Assembly (NCBI RefSeq): GCF_004358185.1
Contig: NZ_SMUV01000051.1
Span: 1-63,345 of the forward strand
From: Antarcticimicrobium luteum
GTDB taxonomy: Bacteria > Pseudomonadota > Alphaproteobacteria > Rhodobacterales > Rhodobacteraceae
DNA: 63,345 bases
Direction of reading: 5' to 3'
Shown: one piece after another, positions 24,300-31,742 of the stretch
Position numbering within the stretch: the first letter of the stretch is position 1
Layout: each line of letters starts with the position of its first letter
The notes under the pieces: generated by a model
Databases searched by the model: none
Seen by the model: only the letters and a program-made list of their open reading frames with translations
Told to the model about the DNA's origin: nothing
Made by a program: the position numbers and the translations under genes

Positions 24300-25927
24300 T
24301 CCGCCGCCACCGCGGTCTGGCTCGCGAGGTGCAGCTCGGCCATCACCTTGTCAAAACGGCTTTGAAGAGTTTCAGCGTTGTTCGCCGTCAGCGCCACGTA
24401 GAAGTCTGGGCGGATCAGCACGTATTTGGCGTCGATATCATCAAGCCACGCTTTGAACGTCCCTTCGACATCAACCACTTCACATCCGCCACCGGGGCCG
24501 CAAAGCTCGACGGTAAAGCCTTCGATTTGCTCAAGTTGGGCGCGTTGCGCCTCGGTGAGCGCGGCGGCGGGGTCGGTCTCATAACCGAACAGGATCCAGC
24601 CTTGCCCGACAGCTTGATCAAAGCGGTCGCGCTTACCGTTAGCCTCGACAATACCCTGCACCGAAAGCTCGCCCGCATGGGCGCTCTCGTCGCACCATGC
24701 ACCTTTTCCAAGGTGGCACAGATCGGTTGGCACGGGCGTGCCGCCGCGCGCCTTTAGGTCTTCCATCATCATCGCGTCACGCTTGGCGCCTTCTTCTTCA
24801 TCATGGATGCAGATGATCTGGCCCAGTTCCTGGCTGAAGTTGATGTAGTGTTTGGCATGTTCGACGCGCTCAGAGGTGTAGCTGTCCAGCACCTCGGGGC
24901 CATACTTGCCCTCAAGGATACCGTTCAAGCGCCACGCCATCGCAACTGCATCGCGCACGCCTGCGCACATGCCTTCACCGGCGAAGGGCGGCATCAGGTG
25001 CGCGGCGTCGCCACCGATCACGCAACGGCCCTTGTTCCACTCTTTGGCCCAGCGAGCCTGAAAGCGATAAACGGCGCTGCGTTCCAGCTCGGCGTTTTCG
25101 GGTGTGACACCCCAGTTTGCCAAAAGCTCCCACGCTTTGGTCTCGGTGGTCATTTCCTCGACGCTCTCGCCGGGCAGCAGCATGTATTCCCAACGCCGAC
25201 GTGCAGGGCCTTCGGGGTCTGGCCCCGGCCCACCAGGGACAATCGTCGTCGGGCGCGACGGATCGCAAAGTTGCCACTGCGCGGGCTCATGCGAACGTTC
25301 GGCGACGTAATCGTACTTCATGATCATGTCGAGGATCAGCCAGTCAAAGAAGTAACCCTTGTCCTCATTCTCAATGCCAAGGCTGTTGCGGACAAAGCTG
25401 TTCGCCCCATCCGTGCCTGCAAGGTATTGGGCGCGGATCACTTTGGTCTCGCCGCTGTCGGTTTCCTCAGGATTGCGCTTGATGGTCAGGGTGACGCCAT
25501 CAGAATCCTGTTCCAGTGCTTCACCCACCCATCCGCGCACAATCTCGACGCTCGGCATGGTGGCCGCAATCGCAAGGAAGCGCTTTTCCATCATCGGCTG
25601 GTTGAACCAGTAACGCACGCGCCAGCCCGAAGCCGACTGCGATTGCCAGTCCACGATCTGCAGGTTCTCGCGGTCTTTGTTTTTCCAGTAGTAGAGCTCA
25701 TCATGATAGCTGATCGCTGGATCGTTCTCACTGTCCATGCCGAGCGTGGCAAGGATACGAGCGATTTCGTGGTCATACGTCACAGCGCGGGGCAGTTCGT
25801 AATGTGTGCCCCAGCGCTCGACCAGCGTCACACGCTTGCCGCGTTGCCCCAGCAGAATCGCGAGCAACGTCCCAACCGGACCGGCGCCGACAATGGCCAC
25901 ATCAGTATTGATCGTTTCATTTGTCAT
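24296..25927 (-). CDS. FAD-dependent aromatic hydroxylase, MhpA/resorcinol hydroxylase-like
   Basis: A 543-residue class A flavoprotein monooxygenase. Motifs are VAIVGAGPVGTLLAILLG (residues about 9-26), the DG motif LAGTDGANSFVR, and the GD motif CVIGGDAAHLMPPFAGEGM near 300. The overall sequence resembles 3-(3-hydroxyphenyl)propionate 3-hydroxylase-type enzymes. As first gene of a unit with hydroxyquinol dioxygenase and maleylacetate reductase, it most likely makes a trihydroxybenzene from a dihydroxylated ring such as resorcinol. This substrate is inference. The start follows a GGGAGAAAATGCA leader. Confidence 0.88.
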   Translation of the reverse strand: MTNETINTDVAIVGAGPVGTLLAILLGQRGKRVTLVERWGTHYELPRAVTYDHEIARILATLGMDSENDPAISYHDELYYWKNKDRENLQIVDWQSQSASGWRVRYWFNQPMMEKRFLAIAATMPSVEIVRGWVGEALEQDSDGVTLTIKRNPEETDSGETKVIRAQYLAGTDGANSFVRNSLGIENEDKGYFFDWLILDMIMKYDYVAERSHEPAQWQLCDPSRPTTIVPGGPGPDPEGPARRRWEYMLLPGESVEEMTTETKAWELLANWGVTPENAELERSAVYRFQARWAKEWNKGRCVIGGDAAHLMPPFAGEGMCAGVRDAVAMAWRLNGILEGKYGPEVLDSYTSERVEHAKHYINFSQELGQIICIHDEEEGAKRDAMMMEDLKARGGTPVPTDLCHLGKGAWCDESAHAGELSVQGIVEANGKRDRFDQAVGQGWILFGYETDPAAALTEAQRAQLEQIEGFTVELCGPGGGCEVVDVEGTFKAWLDDIDAKYVLIRPDFYVALTANNAETLQSRFDKVMAELHLASQTAVAAE

Positions 25928-26042
25928 TGCATTTTCTCCCTTGCATCTGGCGCCGTGGCCCTCCCGCCAGGTGCGCCAACAGCCCGTGGCTGCGCTTGAA
26001 CATGAGGATTTCGCAGAACTGAACGCTCGTCAAGTTTGAAGT

Positions 26043-26056
26043 TTGATCTATATCAA
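26043..26056. promoter_or_regulatory. Perfect FNR/FnrL-type box
   Basis: TTGAT-CTAT-ATCAA (26043-26056) is a perfect match to the FNR-family consensus TTGATNNNNATCAA, with one further matching base on each side. It lies about 115 bases upstream of the leftward hydroxylase start and about 140 upstream of the rightward TetR gene. In Rhodobacterales, FnrL or Dnr-type proteins bind such boxes in response to low oxygen or nitric oxide. Confidence 0.65.
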
Positions 26057-26166
26057 ATTAGGCGCAACCAGCTGTAATAAATAGGATTTTACGTAGGGAT
26101 TGAGGCGCAAACCACCCAACTCAGCAATGAACCATGGCCCGCTGTGCTTGTAATACCGATGAAAAA

Positions 26167-26179
26167 TGAATACGATTCA
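26167..26179. promoter_or_regulatory. Inverted repeat upstream of the TetR gene
   Basis: TGAAT-ACG-ATTCA is a perfect inverted repeat starting 32 bases before the TetR start codon. It is a candidate autoregulatory site. Confidence 0.35.
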
Positions 26180-26198
26180 CCCTTGAATGCGAGGGACT

Positions 26199-26840
26199 AT
26201 GAACAGCCAGGCAGAGCTCAAAACCGAAGGCCGCGTCGCACGGCGACAAAAGCGCAACCGGCGCTCGTTGATCGATGCTGCGCGGCAGATCATGTCGCGC
26301 AAGGGTATCGATGCTGCGACTATGCTCGAGATCGCTGAGCTGGCTGATGTTGGCGCGGGCACGGTCTATAATTACTTCAAGTCCAAGGAAGACCTCGCCA
26401 TCGCCGTGCTCGAGGAACTGATGCACGAATTGGCTCTGCAGATCGAGAAGGTCACAGACACCTTCGATGACCCCGCACAGGTCTACGCATTCGGCGTCCG
26501 CACCGTCATTGACACGGCAACCCATGATATGCGCTGGCGGCAACTTCTTTATCGCTCGGAAGTCATCGCCAATGCGATTTTCCAGCGGATGGGCCCTTTC
26601 GCCATCCGCGACCTGCAAAACGCGACGCACGCCGGGCGCTTCAGGGTCGAAGATCCTGCGCTTACATGGAAGATGGCCTGCCATGCGATTGTTGGCGTTG
26701 CGCTGGCGGTGACCACCGAAGAAATGCCCATTGATGTGGTGGACGAAACCGTCGTCACTCTGTTGTGTATGACAGGCGTAGGCCGGGCTGAAGCTGCAGA
26801 TCTTGCGAATCGTGACCGCCCAGCGTTGCCCAAGCGTTAG
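26199..26840 (+). CDS. TetR-family transcriptional regulator
   Basis: A 213-residue regulator. The N-terminal DNA-binding domain reads RRSLIDAARQIMSRKGIDAA, then ADVGAGTVYNYFKSKEDLAI (residues about 21-65). The C-terminal ligand domain is helical and not specific. ATG 26199 is preferred over 26187 because GAGGG directly precedes it at the right spacing. It lies divergent from the hydroxylase operon and upstream of the membrane protein/hydratase/aldolase operon, and could regulate both. Confidence 0.9.
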   Translation: MNSQAELKTEGRVARRQKRNRRSLIDAARQIMSRKGIDAATMLEIAELADVGAGTVYNYFKSKEDLAIAVLEELMHELALQIEKVTDTFDDPAQVYAFGVRTVIDTATHDMRWRQLLYRSEVIANAIFQRMGPFAIRDLQNATHAGRFRVEDPALTWKMACHAIVGVALAVTTEEMPIDVVDETVVTLLCMTGVGRAEAADLANRDRPALPKR

Positions 26841-26900
26841 CACGCTATCCCTTTGAAATTACAACTTCCTATTGGCCAAAACCCTCAACGAAATGAGCGT

Positions 26901-26960
26901 TTGACCGAGCAGCTTTAGTTTGCGTATCTTATGTTAATATACTGTATTGCTAGGCAATAC
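26901..26960 (+). promoter_or_regulatory. Promoter and operator of the membrane protein-hydratase-aldolase operon
   Basis: TTGACC (26901-26906) and TATCTT (26925-26930) are 18 bases apart, a plausible sigma-70 promoter. Just downstream, GTATTGC-TAG-GCAATAC (26944-26960) is a perfect inverted repeat placed to block transcription when bound. It is the best operator candidate for the TetR protein. Confidence 0.5.
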
Positions 26961-26979
26961 ACTCTTGGGAGGAGAGACC

Positions 26980-27426
26980 ATGTTACTGACCGCAAAACTT
27001 CTGCTGACCTTTGTCACACTGGGCTACAGCGCCATTCCCTCATTTTTTGACTTCAATGATAGCCACGCGACCAACCCGTCTTGGACAGGTCATGCGCGGT
27101 GGCATGTAGTCTGGCAAGTGTCGAGCTACGACTACATCGCGCTCATGGCGCTCTACCTGATATGGACCGCAGGCACCGATGTCGTCTGGCTCTGGGTCCC
27201 CGCTCTGCTCGCGACCTTTGCCTATGCAGGCTTTTGGACGGCCTTCCTGACGCGCAACATCTACGGCGGCGTTTTGCAAGACGAAGTGAACGGCGTGCCC
27301 GAGTTTCACTACAACATCTTCGGCTGGAAATTTTCCGTGGATGCCAATGTCTCGCTGTTCACACCGATCAGCATCATCACCCTTATCGCGCTTTGGATGG
27401 TCGCGCGTCTTAACGGAGCTGTCTGA
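26980..27426 (+). CDS. Small integral membrane protein in catabolic operon
   Basis: A 148-residue membrane protein with about four hydrophobic segments: LLTAKLLLTFVTLGYSAIPS, YIALMALYLIWTAGTDVVWL, VPALLATFAYAGFWTAFLT and TPISIITLIALWMVARL. Conserved-looking polar residues between them (FFDFNDSHATNPSWTGHARW) could face the periplasm. Its start follows a GGGAGGAGAG ribosome site. A family resembling DUF6640 is a tentative match. It is first in an operon with a hydratase and an aldolase, so a role in transport or membrane-linked oxidation is possible but unproven. Confidence 0.7.
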   Translation: MLLTAKLLLTFVTLGYSAIPSFFDFNDSHATNPSWTGHARWHVVWQVSSYDYIALMALYLIWTAGTDVVWLWVPALLATFAYAGFWTAFLTRNIYGGVLQDEVNGVPEFHYNIFGWKFSVDANVSLFTPISIITLIALWMVARLNGAV

Positions 27427-27429
27427 GCG

Positions 27430-28212
27430 ATGCTGACTGAAACCCAAAGACAAGCCGCCGTGGATGCCATTCTTGAAGCCGAACGCTCTCGCGTTCCTTG
27501 TGTTCAGCCTTCGAAGCAGTGGCCCGATATGGAACTGGAAGACGCCTATGACGTTCAACGCCGCTGGGCTGAGGCGCGTATCGCGGCAGGGGCAAAGATC
27601 GTTGGGCGCAAGATCGGCCTGACGAGCCGCGCCATGCAGATGGCCTCGAAGATGACCGAACCTGACTATGGCGTCATTCTCGACGACCAGCTCTACAAGG
27701 ACGGCGCTCAGATAGCAGCGGGGACCTTTATCAAGCCGCGCCTTGAGACAGAGCTGGCCTTTGTGATGGGCGACGATCTTTCCGGCGAAGGCTGTCAGCT
27801 GCATGACGTCTTGCGCGCGACAGAATTTGTCCAGCCTGCGCTTGAAATCATCGACTATCGCACGGAAGTGCCCCGCGCCATTGTCGACACCATCGCAGAC
27901 AATGCCGCCTATGGCGCGATCGTCATGGGGGGGCGCATCTTCCGCCCATTCGACGAAGACCTGCGCTGGATCTCAGGAACGCTTTCGAAAAACGGTGTCA
28001 TCGAAGAATCGGGCGTCTCTGCTGCGATCATGGGACACCCGGCCGCTGGCATCGCTTGGCTCGTGAACAAGCTCGCGCCGCTTGGCGGCGGCCTCAAGAA
28101 AGGCGATATCGTTCTTTGCGGTTCCTTCACGCGTCCTGTCGATGTTGCCTCAGGCGATGTGATCTTCGCCGACTACGGCCCGTTTGGCAGCATCGGGGTG
28201 TCTTTTCAATGA
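27430..28212 (+). CDS. hpaH: 2-oxo-hept-3-ene-1,7-dioate hydratase-like (HpaH family)
   Basis: A 260-residue enzyme of the fumarylacetoacetate-hydrolase-related hydratase family (HpaH/MhpD/DmpE). Family motifs are KIVGRKIGLTSRAMQ (residues about 57-71), the metal-binding PRLETELAFVMG with Glu pairs near 105-112, VQPALEIIDYR and the C-terminal KKGDIVLCGSFTRPV. It adds water to a 2-hydroxy-dienoate made by meta-cleavage. Its start lies three bases after the membrane-protein stop, and it overlaps the aldolase gene by four bases. No meta-cleavage dioxygenase is in the window. Confidence 0.88.
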   Translation: MLTETQRQAAVDAILEAERSRVPCVQPSKQWPDMELEDAYDVQRRWAEARIAAGAKIVGRKIGLTSRAMQMASKMTEPDYGVILDDQLYKDGAQIAAGTFIKPRLETELAFVMGDDLSGEGCQLHDVLRATEFVQPALEIIDYRTEVPRAIVDTIADNAAYGAIVMGGRIFRPFDEDLRWISGTLSKNGVIEESGVSAAIMGHPAAGIAWLVNKLAPLGGGLKKGDIVLCGSFTRPVDVASGDVIFADYGPFGSIGVSFQ

Positions 28213-28967
28213 CAGCCCTTCGCAAGAACCACTTCAAGGCAGCGCTCAAGGCTGGCACATTGCAACGCGGCCTTTGGTGCACGATCAATGACACGCTGGT
28301 CGCGGAAATGTGTGCGCAGCTTGGTTTCGACTGGATGCTCTTTGATACAGAGCATTCCGCACTTGATCCGCTCACGGTTTTGCCACTCCTGCAGGCCGTC
28401 GCGCCTTACGGCTCAAGCCCGATCGTGCGGCCAGGAGAGCTCGCCCCTGCCGAGATTAAGAAGCTCCTCGACCTTGGCGCACAAAACATCCTTGTGCCAA
28501 TGATCAACACGCCCGAAGACGCGGCCCTCGCAGTGGCGTCCGTTGAATATCCGCCAGTCGGTATCCGAGGCGTTTCGGGCCTCACCCGCGCAACCGCCTT
28601 TGGCGACATATCCGGTTATCACAAGGGTGCGCGCGAAGAGATCGCCATTCTCGTTCAGATTGAAACACTCGAAGCACTGGACAATCTCGAAGCCATCGCA
28701 GCCGTTCCAGGCATCGATGGTATCTTTGTCGGCCCTGCCGATCTGGCCGCGGCAATGGGCCTTGCGGGCGAGCCAAGCCATCCAGATGTTCAGTCAGCTG
28801 TTTTGACTACGATCAAGCGGATCGTGAAGACTGGTATTCCCGCAGGTTTCCTGTCGGCAGATGAAGCCTTCGCGGATGCCGTGACAGACACAGGGGCAAC
28901 ATTTGTGTCACGCGACATCGACATGGCTGCGCTGAAACGTGGCCTCAAACAGCGATTGAACAATTAA
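28209..28967 (+). CDS. hpaI: HpcH/HpaI-family class II aldolase
   Basis: A 252-residue aldolase of the HpcH/HpaI family. Signatures are RGLWCTINDTLVAEMCAQLG, the catalytic region DWMLFDTEHSALDP (residues about 40-53), IVRPGELAPAEIKKLLDLGA, ILVQIETLEALDN with the metal-binding Glu, and IDGIFVGPADLAAAMG with the second metal ligand. It splits a 4-hydroxy-2-oxo acid into pyruvate and an aldehyde; for HpaI the aldehyde is succinic semialdehyde. ATG 28209 overlaps the hydratase stop. The true substrate here is not determined. Confidence 0.9.
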   Translation: MTALRKNHFKAALKAGTLQRGLWCTINDTLVAEMCAQLGFDWMLFDTEHSALDPLTVLPLLQAVAPYGSSPIVRPGELAPAEIKKLLDLGAQNILVPMINTPEDAALAVASVEYPPVGIRGVSGLTRATAFGDISGYHKGAREEIAILVQIETLEALDNLEAIAAVPGIDGIFVGPADLAAAMGLAGEPSHPDVQSAVLTTIKRIVKTGIPAGFLSADEAFADAVTDTGATFVSRDIDMAALKRGLKQRLNN

Positions 28968-29479
28968 CCATCGAAGTTTTTCGCGGCCAAAACACTGGGC
29001 GTTTCAGCTGTCTGTGCCCGCTTCCCCCTTGGCGCTTCTTGGCGTCAATGTCGCAGGAGCTACCCAAACCATCGCACGTCTGGTTTTGCGGGCCACGCCG
29101 CTGCGGACGTGTGCTGTTGGTCCGGAGTTAAGAGAACCATCCGCTCGCATCTGCGCCGCCCAAAAATGCCGCCGCAGGTGCGAGAGGATGCTGCAGTCGC
29201 AATAGCTACGTCGGCAAAAGTCGGATTTGTCCCGCATCTGAGTTGTCCGATTACTCTGCGGCGAAAGTTTAGTTTCGGTCGAGCCAAATCGACGCCCTGG
29301 AATGACTGCTTCGGTGATTTGCTCTGCACCGCAACAACAAGCGTTCTGCACGGGCGATCAAATGCTGCGTTGACAATAGCCGCATGTGCACAAGTCCGCT
29401 TCGTCCCGCATCTTTCCTGTTCAGGTCGAGCGCAGCGAAGGTCAGGTCCTAGTATTTTTTGCAGCAGAGAGATTTGAAT
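28968..29479. other. Noncoding stretch with degenerate direct repeats
   Basis: No gene is supported. Two imperfect direct repeats are visible, about 29190-29236 and 29363-29413. Each begins TGCTGC, contains CAATAG and ends near GTCCCGCATCT. They look like decayed copies of one unit. The block separates the catabolic island from the TA module and may hold the island's right junction. Confidence 0.45.
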
Positions 29480-29812
29480 TTAGTCTGCGAACACATGTCT
29501 TGCCGACGCGACCCTCATCCAGTCCCGACCGCCGAATGCGACGAGAGCGAGATAAATATGCCCCGCATCTAAATCCGGTTTGAATACGATGGTCAGTCGG
29601 TGACCTGCGCCGCCATGGCGCACGAGCCATCCGTCCAGCTTGCCGCTGAGGCGAGCACCGGATTTTGGGTTTTCGGCAATCTTCTGGATAAGGGTATCGA
29701 TTTCATCGAGCCTGCGGCTTGTTGCAGCAACGTCACCGTCTGTCACATCGACAATATGATCAACGATACCGATAAGGTCCCGTTCAAAGAACGGATGCCT
29801 GATAAAACGCAT
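29480..29812 (-). CDS. RelE/ParE-family toxin
   Basis: A 110-residue toxin of the RelE/ParE superfamily. It starts MRFIRHPFFERDLIGIVDHI, continues with KIAENPKSGARLSGKLDGWL, and has VRHGGAGHRLTIVFKPD and the strand GHIYLALVAFGGRDW near the end. The start codon overlaps the antitoxin stop by one base. Whether it targets gyrase (ParE) or mRNA (RelE) cannot be read from the sequence. It has normal length. Confidence 0.85.
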   Translation of the reverse strand: MRFIRHPFFERDLIGIVDHIVDVTDGDVAATSRRLDEIDTLIQKIAENPKSGARLSGKLDGWLVRHGGAGHRLTIVFKPDLDAGHIYLALVAFGGRDWMRVASARHVFAD

Positions 29813-30087
29813 CAGGTCTTCTGAGCCATCGCCGCAAGATGAGCCCGCGCGCCTGCAGTTACGTCTGAGGCTTCGCCGACGGGTTCCCAGTGGTCGAGTG
29901 GAAGAGACAGGCGGCGTTCCAATTCTGCCTCAAACAAAGACCGTTCACGATCCCGCTCTGCCTTGGCCTTCGCCAATTCACCCGAGACCGCCGCGCTCAT
30001 GTTCGGGTACTCGCCCGCTTCAACCAGTTCCTTGGCGAAAGTGTAGGCCGTGTCGGTGAAGCTGACAGATTGTTTTTGAACGCTCAT
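29812..30087 (-). CDS. ParD-like antitoxin
   Basis: A 91-residue antitoxin. The N-terminal ribbon-helix-helix reads SVSFTDTAYTFAKELVEAGE, then YPNMSAAVSGELAKAKAERD, as in ParD/CopG proteins. The C-terminal half should bind the toxin. Start ATG 30087 is chosen because an AAGGAG ribosome site precedes it on the minus strand; a longer frame upstream runs through the promoter. It is translationally coupled to the toxin. Confidence 0.85.
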   Translation of the reverse strand: MSVQKQSVSFTDTAYTFAKELVEAGEYPNMSAAVSGELAKAKAERDRERSLFEAELERRLSLPLDHWEPVGEASDVTAGARAHLAAMAQKT

Positions 30088-30110
30088 GGCAAACTCCTTG
30101 GTGTTCCAAT

Positions 30111-30139
30111 AGACTACCAAGTATTGCAATATCTGGCAA
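30111..30139 (-). promoter_or_regulatory. Promoter/operator of the minus-strand ParDE-like module
   Basis: On the minus strand TTGCCA (30134-30139) and TAGTCT (30111-30116) are 17 bases apart. The palindrome TATTGCAATA (30122-30131) lies between them, placed for repression by the antitoxin. Confidence 0.55.
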
Positions 30140-30146
30140 GCCTTGC

Positions 30147-30712
30147 AGGCCGACAAGGCGTGGTGCGTCGATAGCCTTGCGGCCTCCTCAACTCATTACG
30201 CCAAGTCGCAGGGGAGAACGGCCCTTCGGTCCGTCGCGCATTCGGCCATGCGGCCTCACCGCGGCGTTGCGCTTGGCATCCCGGTTTGCCCGCCTCGCGA
30301 GCACGTCCCACCCCGGTCGCTCCGCCGGATTGCGCTCTGGTCTGTTTTGCGGGGCAAAACGATCCCGCCGCTCCATCCGTCTCCCGCGTCCGGTCGGGCC
30401 GTTTGCCTGCTCGGGTCGGGCAAACCTACCATCAAAACACACACACATGAGCGTGGAAGCATATCCTCCGGATGGCCCCCAAATCAGCCCGCGTCAAGGA
30501 TCGCAAAACTTTTCGGCGATGGCGGGGCCCGTGGCGCGGGGCGGTCCCGTGCGTGAGGGTGCGCGTGTGTCGGGTGCTTCGCTCGGAAAACTTTTGCGCC
30601 CGGCAAGCCGGCGGCTGCGCCGTCCCTGACCCGGGCAGATTCGGAAACCAGGCATTCGGCCATGCCCCCACACTCACGTGGTGGCTCCACAACCGACTAC
30701 TGGAGACCAGAC
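30147..30712. other. GC-rich noncoding region upstream of the DUF2493 gene
   Basis: No gene is supported; the open frames are compositional. Two tandem hairpins are clear: GTTTTGC-GGG-GCAAAAC (30344-30360) and GTTTGCC...GGCAAAC (30401-30425). AAAACTTTT occurs twice (30505-30513 and 30587-30595). The region could hold promoters or a replication or transfer site, but nothing decisive is visible. Confidence 0.4.
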
Positions 30713-31642
30713 ATGGCTTACGACACCGCAAACACCTACGAGACCATCGAGCTTTTCGGACTGACCGAAAAGGACGCGCAGCTGCCGATCCCGGAAGATC
30801 ACATCCTGACCGACCACATCATCCGCGAGAGCTTCGAGGCTCTCCTCGGTCCGCTGCGTGGGACCGGGCTCGAAGCGGAAATAGAACCATTGGCCCACGG
30901 GCTCGCGACAATCCTGCAGCGCCGCAAGTTAGCACTCGGCAAAGAGGTCGACCGCACCGCCGACAAGATCGGCGCGCTGGCAAAATCCCACGACGGATCG
31001 GAGATCGCCGAGACCGCGCTCGAAGAGGCGCAGTCGCGCTTTCTGCAGCTGCGCGAGATCGTCGGCGCAATCGAGGTGATGAGCGAGGCCGCAGCGGAAT
31101 GCTACGAGATCGAAACGGGCCACGCCTTCATCCCGGCAGCCGGGTCGCGGGCGAGCGTCCGGGCGAAAGAGACCGGGGCGGTCTTCGAGGCCCGGCAGCT
31201 CCTCGATCAGCATGATCGGGAAACCGCCGAGAAGTCGAAAGTCGAGGGGGTGCCCCTGATCGTTTCGGGTGCCACCGACTGGACCGATGTCGATGTTATC
31301 TTCAACACGCTCGACAAGGTTCGGGAGCGGATCAAGCAGAACCGTAACCAGGAGATCTTCCTCTGCCACAAGGGTGGCAAGCACGGAGCCGAGATGATCG
31401 CCGCCCGGTGGGCCCGAGCACGCGGGGTCGCGCAAGCGCGCTTCGATCCGCGCTGGTCCGCGCATGGGCGGGCGGCACCGTTCAAGTGCAACGACGAGAT
31501 GCTGGACGACAAGTTCGCGGCGACGGGGGTTGTTCTCTTCGGCGGTAACGGGGTCGCGCTGAACCTCGGGCAGAAGGCGGAAGCGAAAGGCCTGACGGTC
31601 ATGCGGGTTGCGGACCCGGCGAAGAAGGCGTCGCAGGATTGA
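30713..31642 (+). CDS. DUF2493 (SLOG-type) domain protein
   Basis: A 309-residue protein. The C-terminal third carries a DUF2493 domain related to the YspA/SLOG superfamily: VPLIVSGATDWTDVDVIFNT, IFLCHKGGKHGAEMIAARW and ARGVAQARFDPRW, then GVVLFGGNGVALNLGQKAE. The Gly-rich loops resemble nucleotide-ligand sites. The N-terminal two thirds are helical and acidic. Family members are frequent on alphaproteobacterial plasmids. SLOG domains are linked to nucleotide-derived signals in conflict systems, which is only suggestive here. It is closed by a terminator. Confidence 0.85.
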   Translation: MAYDTANTYETIELFGLTEKDAQLPIPEDHILTDHIIRESFEALLGPLRGTGLEAEIEPLAHGLATILQRRKLALGKEVDRTADKIGALAKSHDGSEIAETALEEAQSRFLQLREIVGAIEVMSEAAAECYEIETGHAFIPAAGSRASVRAKETGAVFEARQLLDQHDRETAEKSKVEGVPLIVSGATDWTDVDVIFNTLDKVRERIKQNRNQEIFLCHKGGKHGAEMIAARWARARGVAQARFDPRWSAHGRAAPFKCNDEMLDDKFAATGVVLFGGNGVALNLGQKAEAKGLTVMRVADPAKKASQD

Positions 31643-31648
31643 AGAGAG

Positions 31649-31673
31649 AGGGTCGCCTTCGGGCGGCCCTTTC
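31649..31673 (+). terminator. Rho-independent terminator after DUF2493 gene
   Basis: AGGGTCGCC (31649-31657), a TTCG tetraloop, GGCGGCCCT (31662-31670), then TTTCGTCGTTT. The stem has one G-T pair and the stable UUCG-type loop common in terminators. Confidence 0.8.
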
Positions 31674-31742
31674 GTCGTTTCTCAGGGATGTGGAGGTGCC
31701 CTCAGTTCCTTTTGCCTAGCAATTTTATGTTTTGATAGGTAT

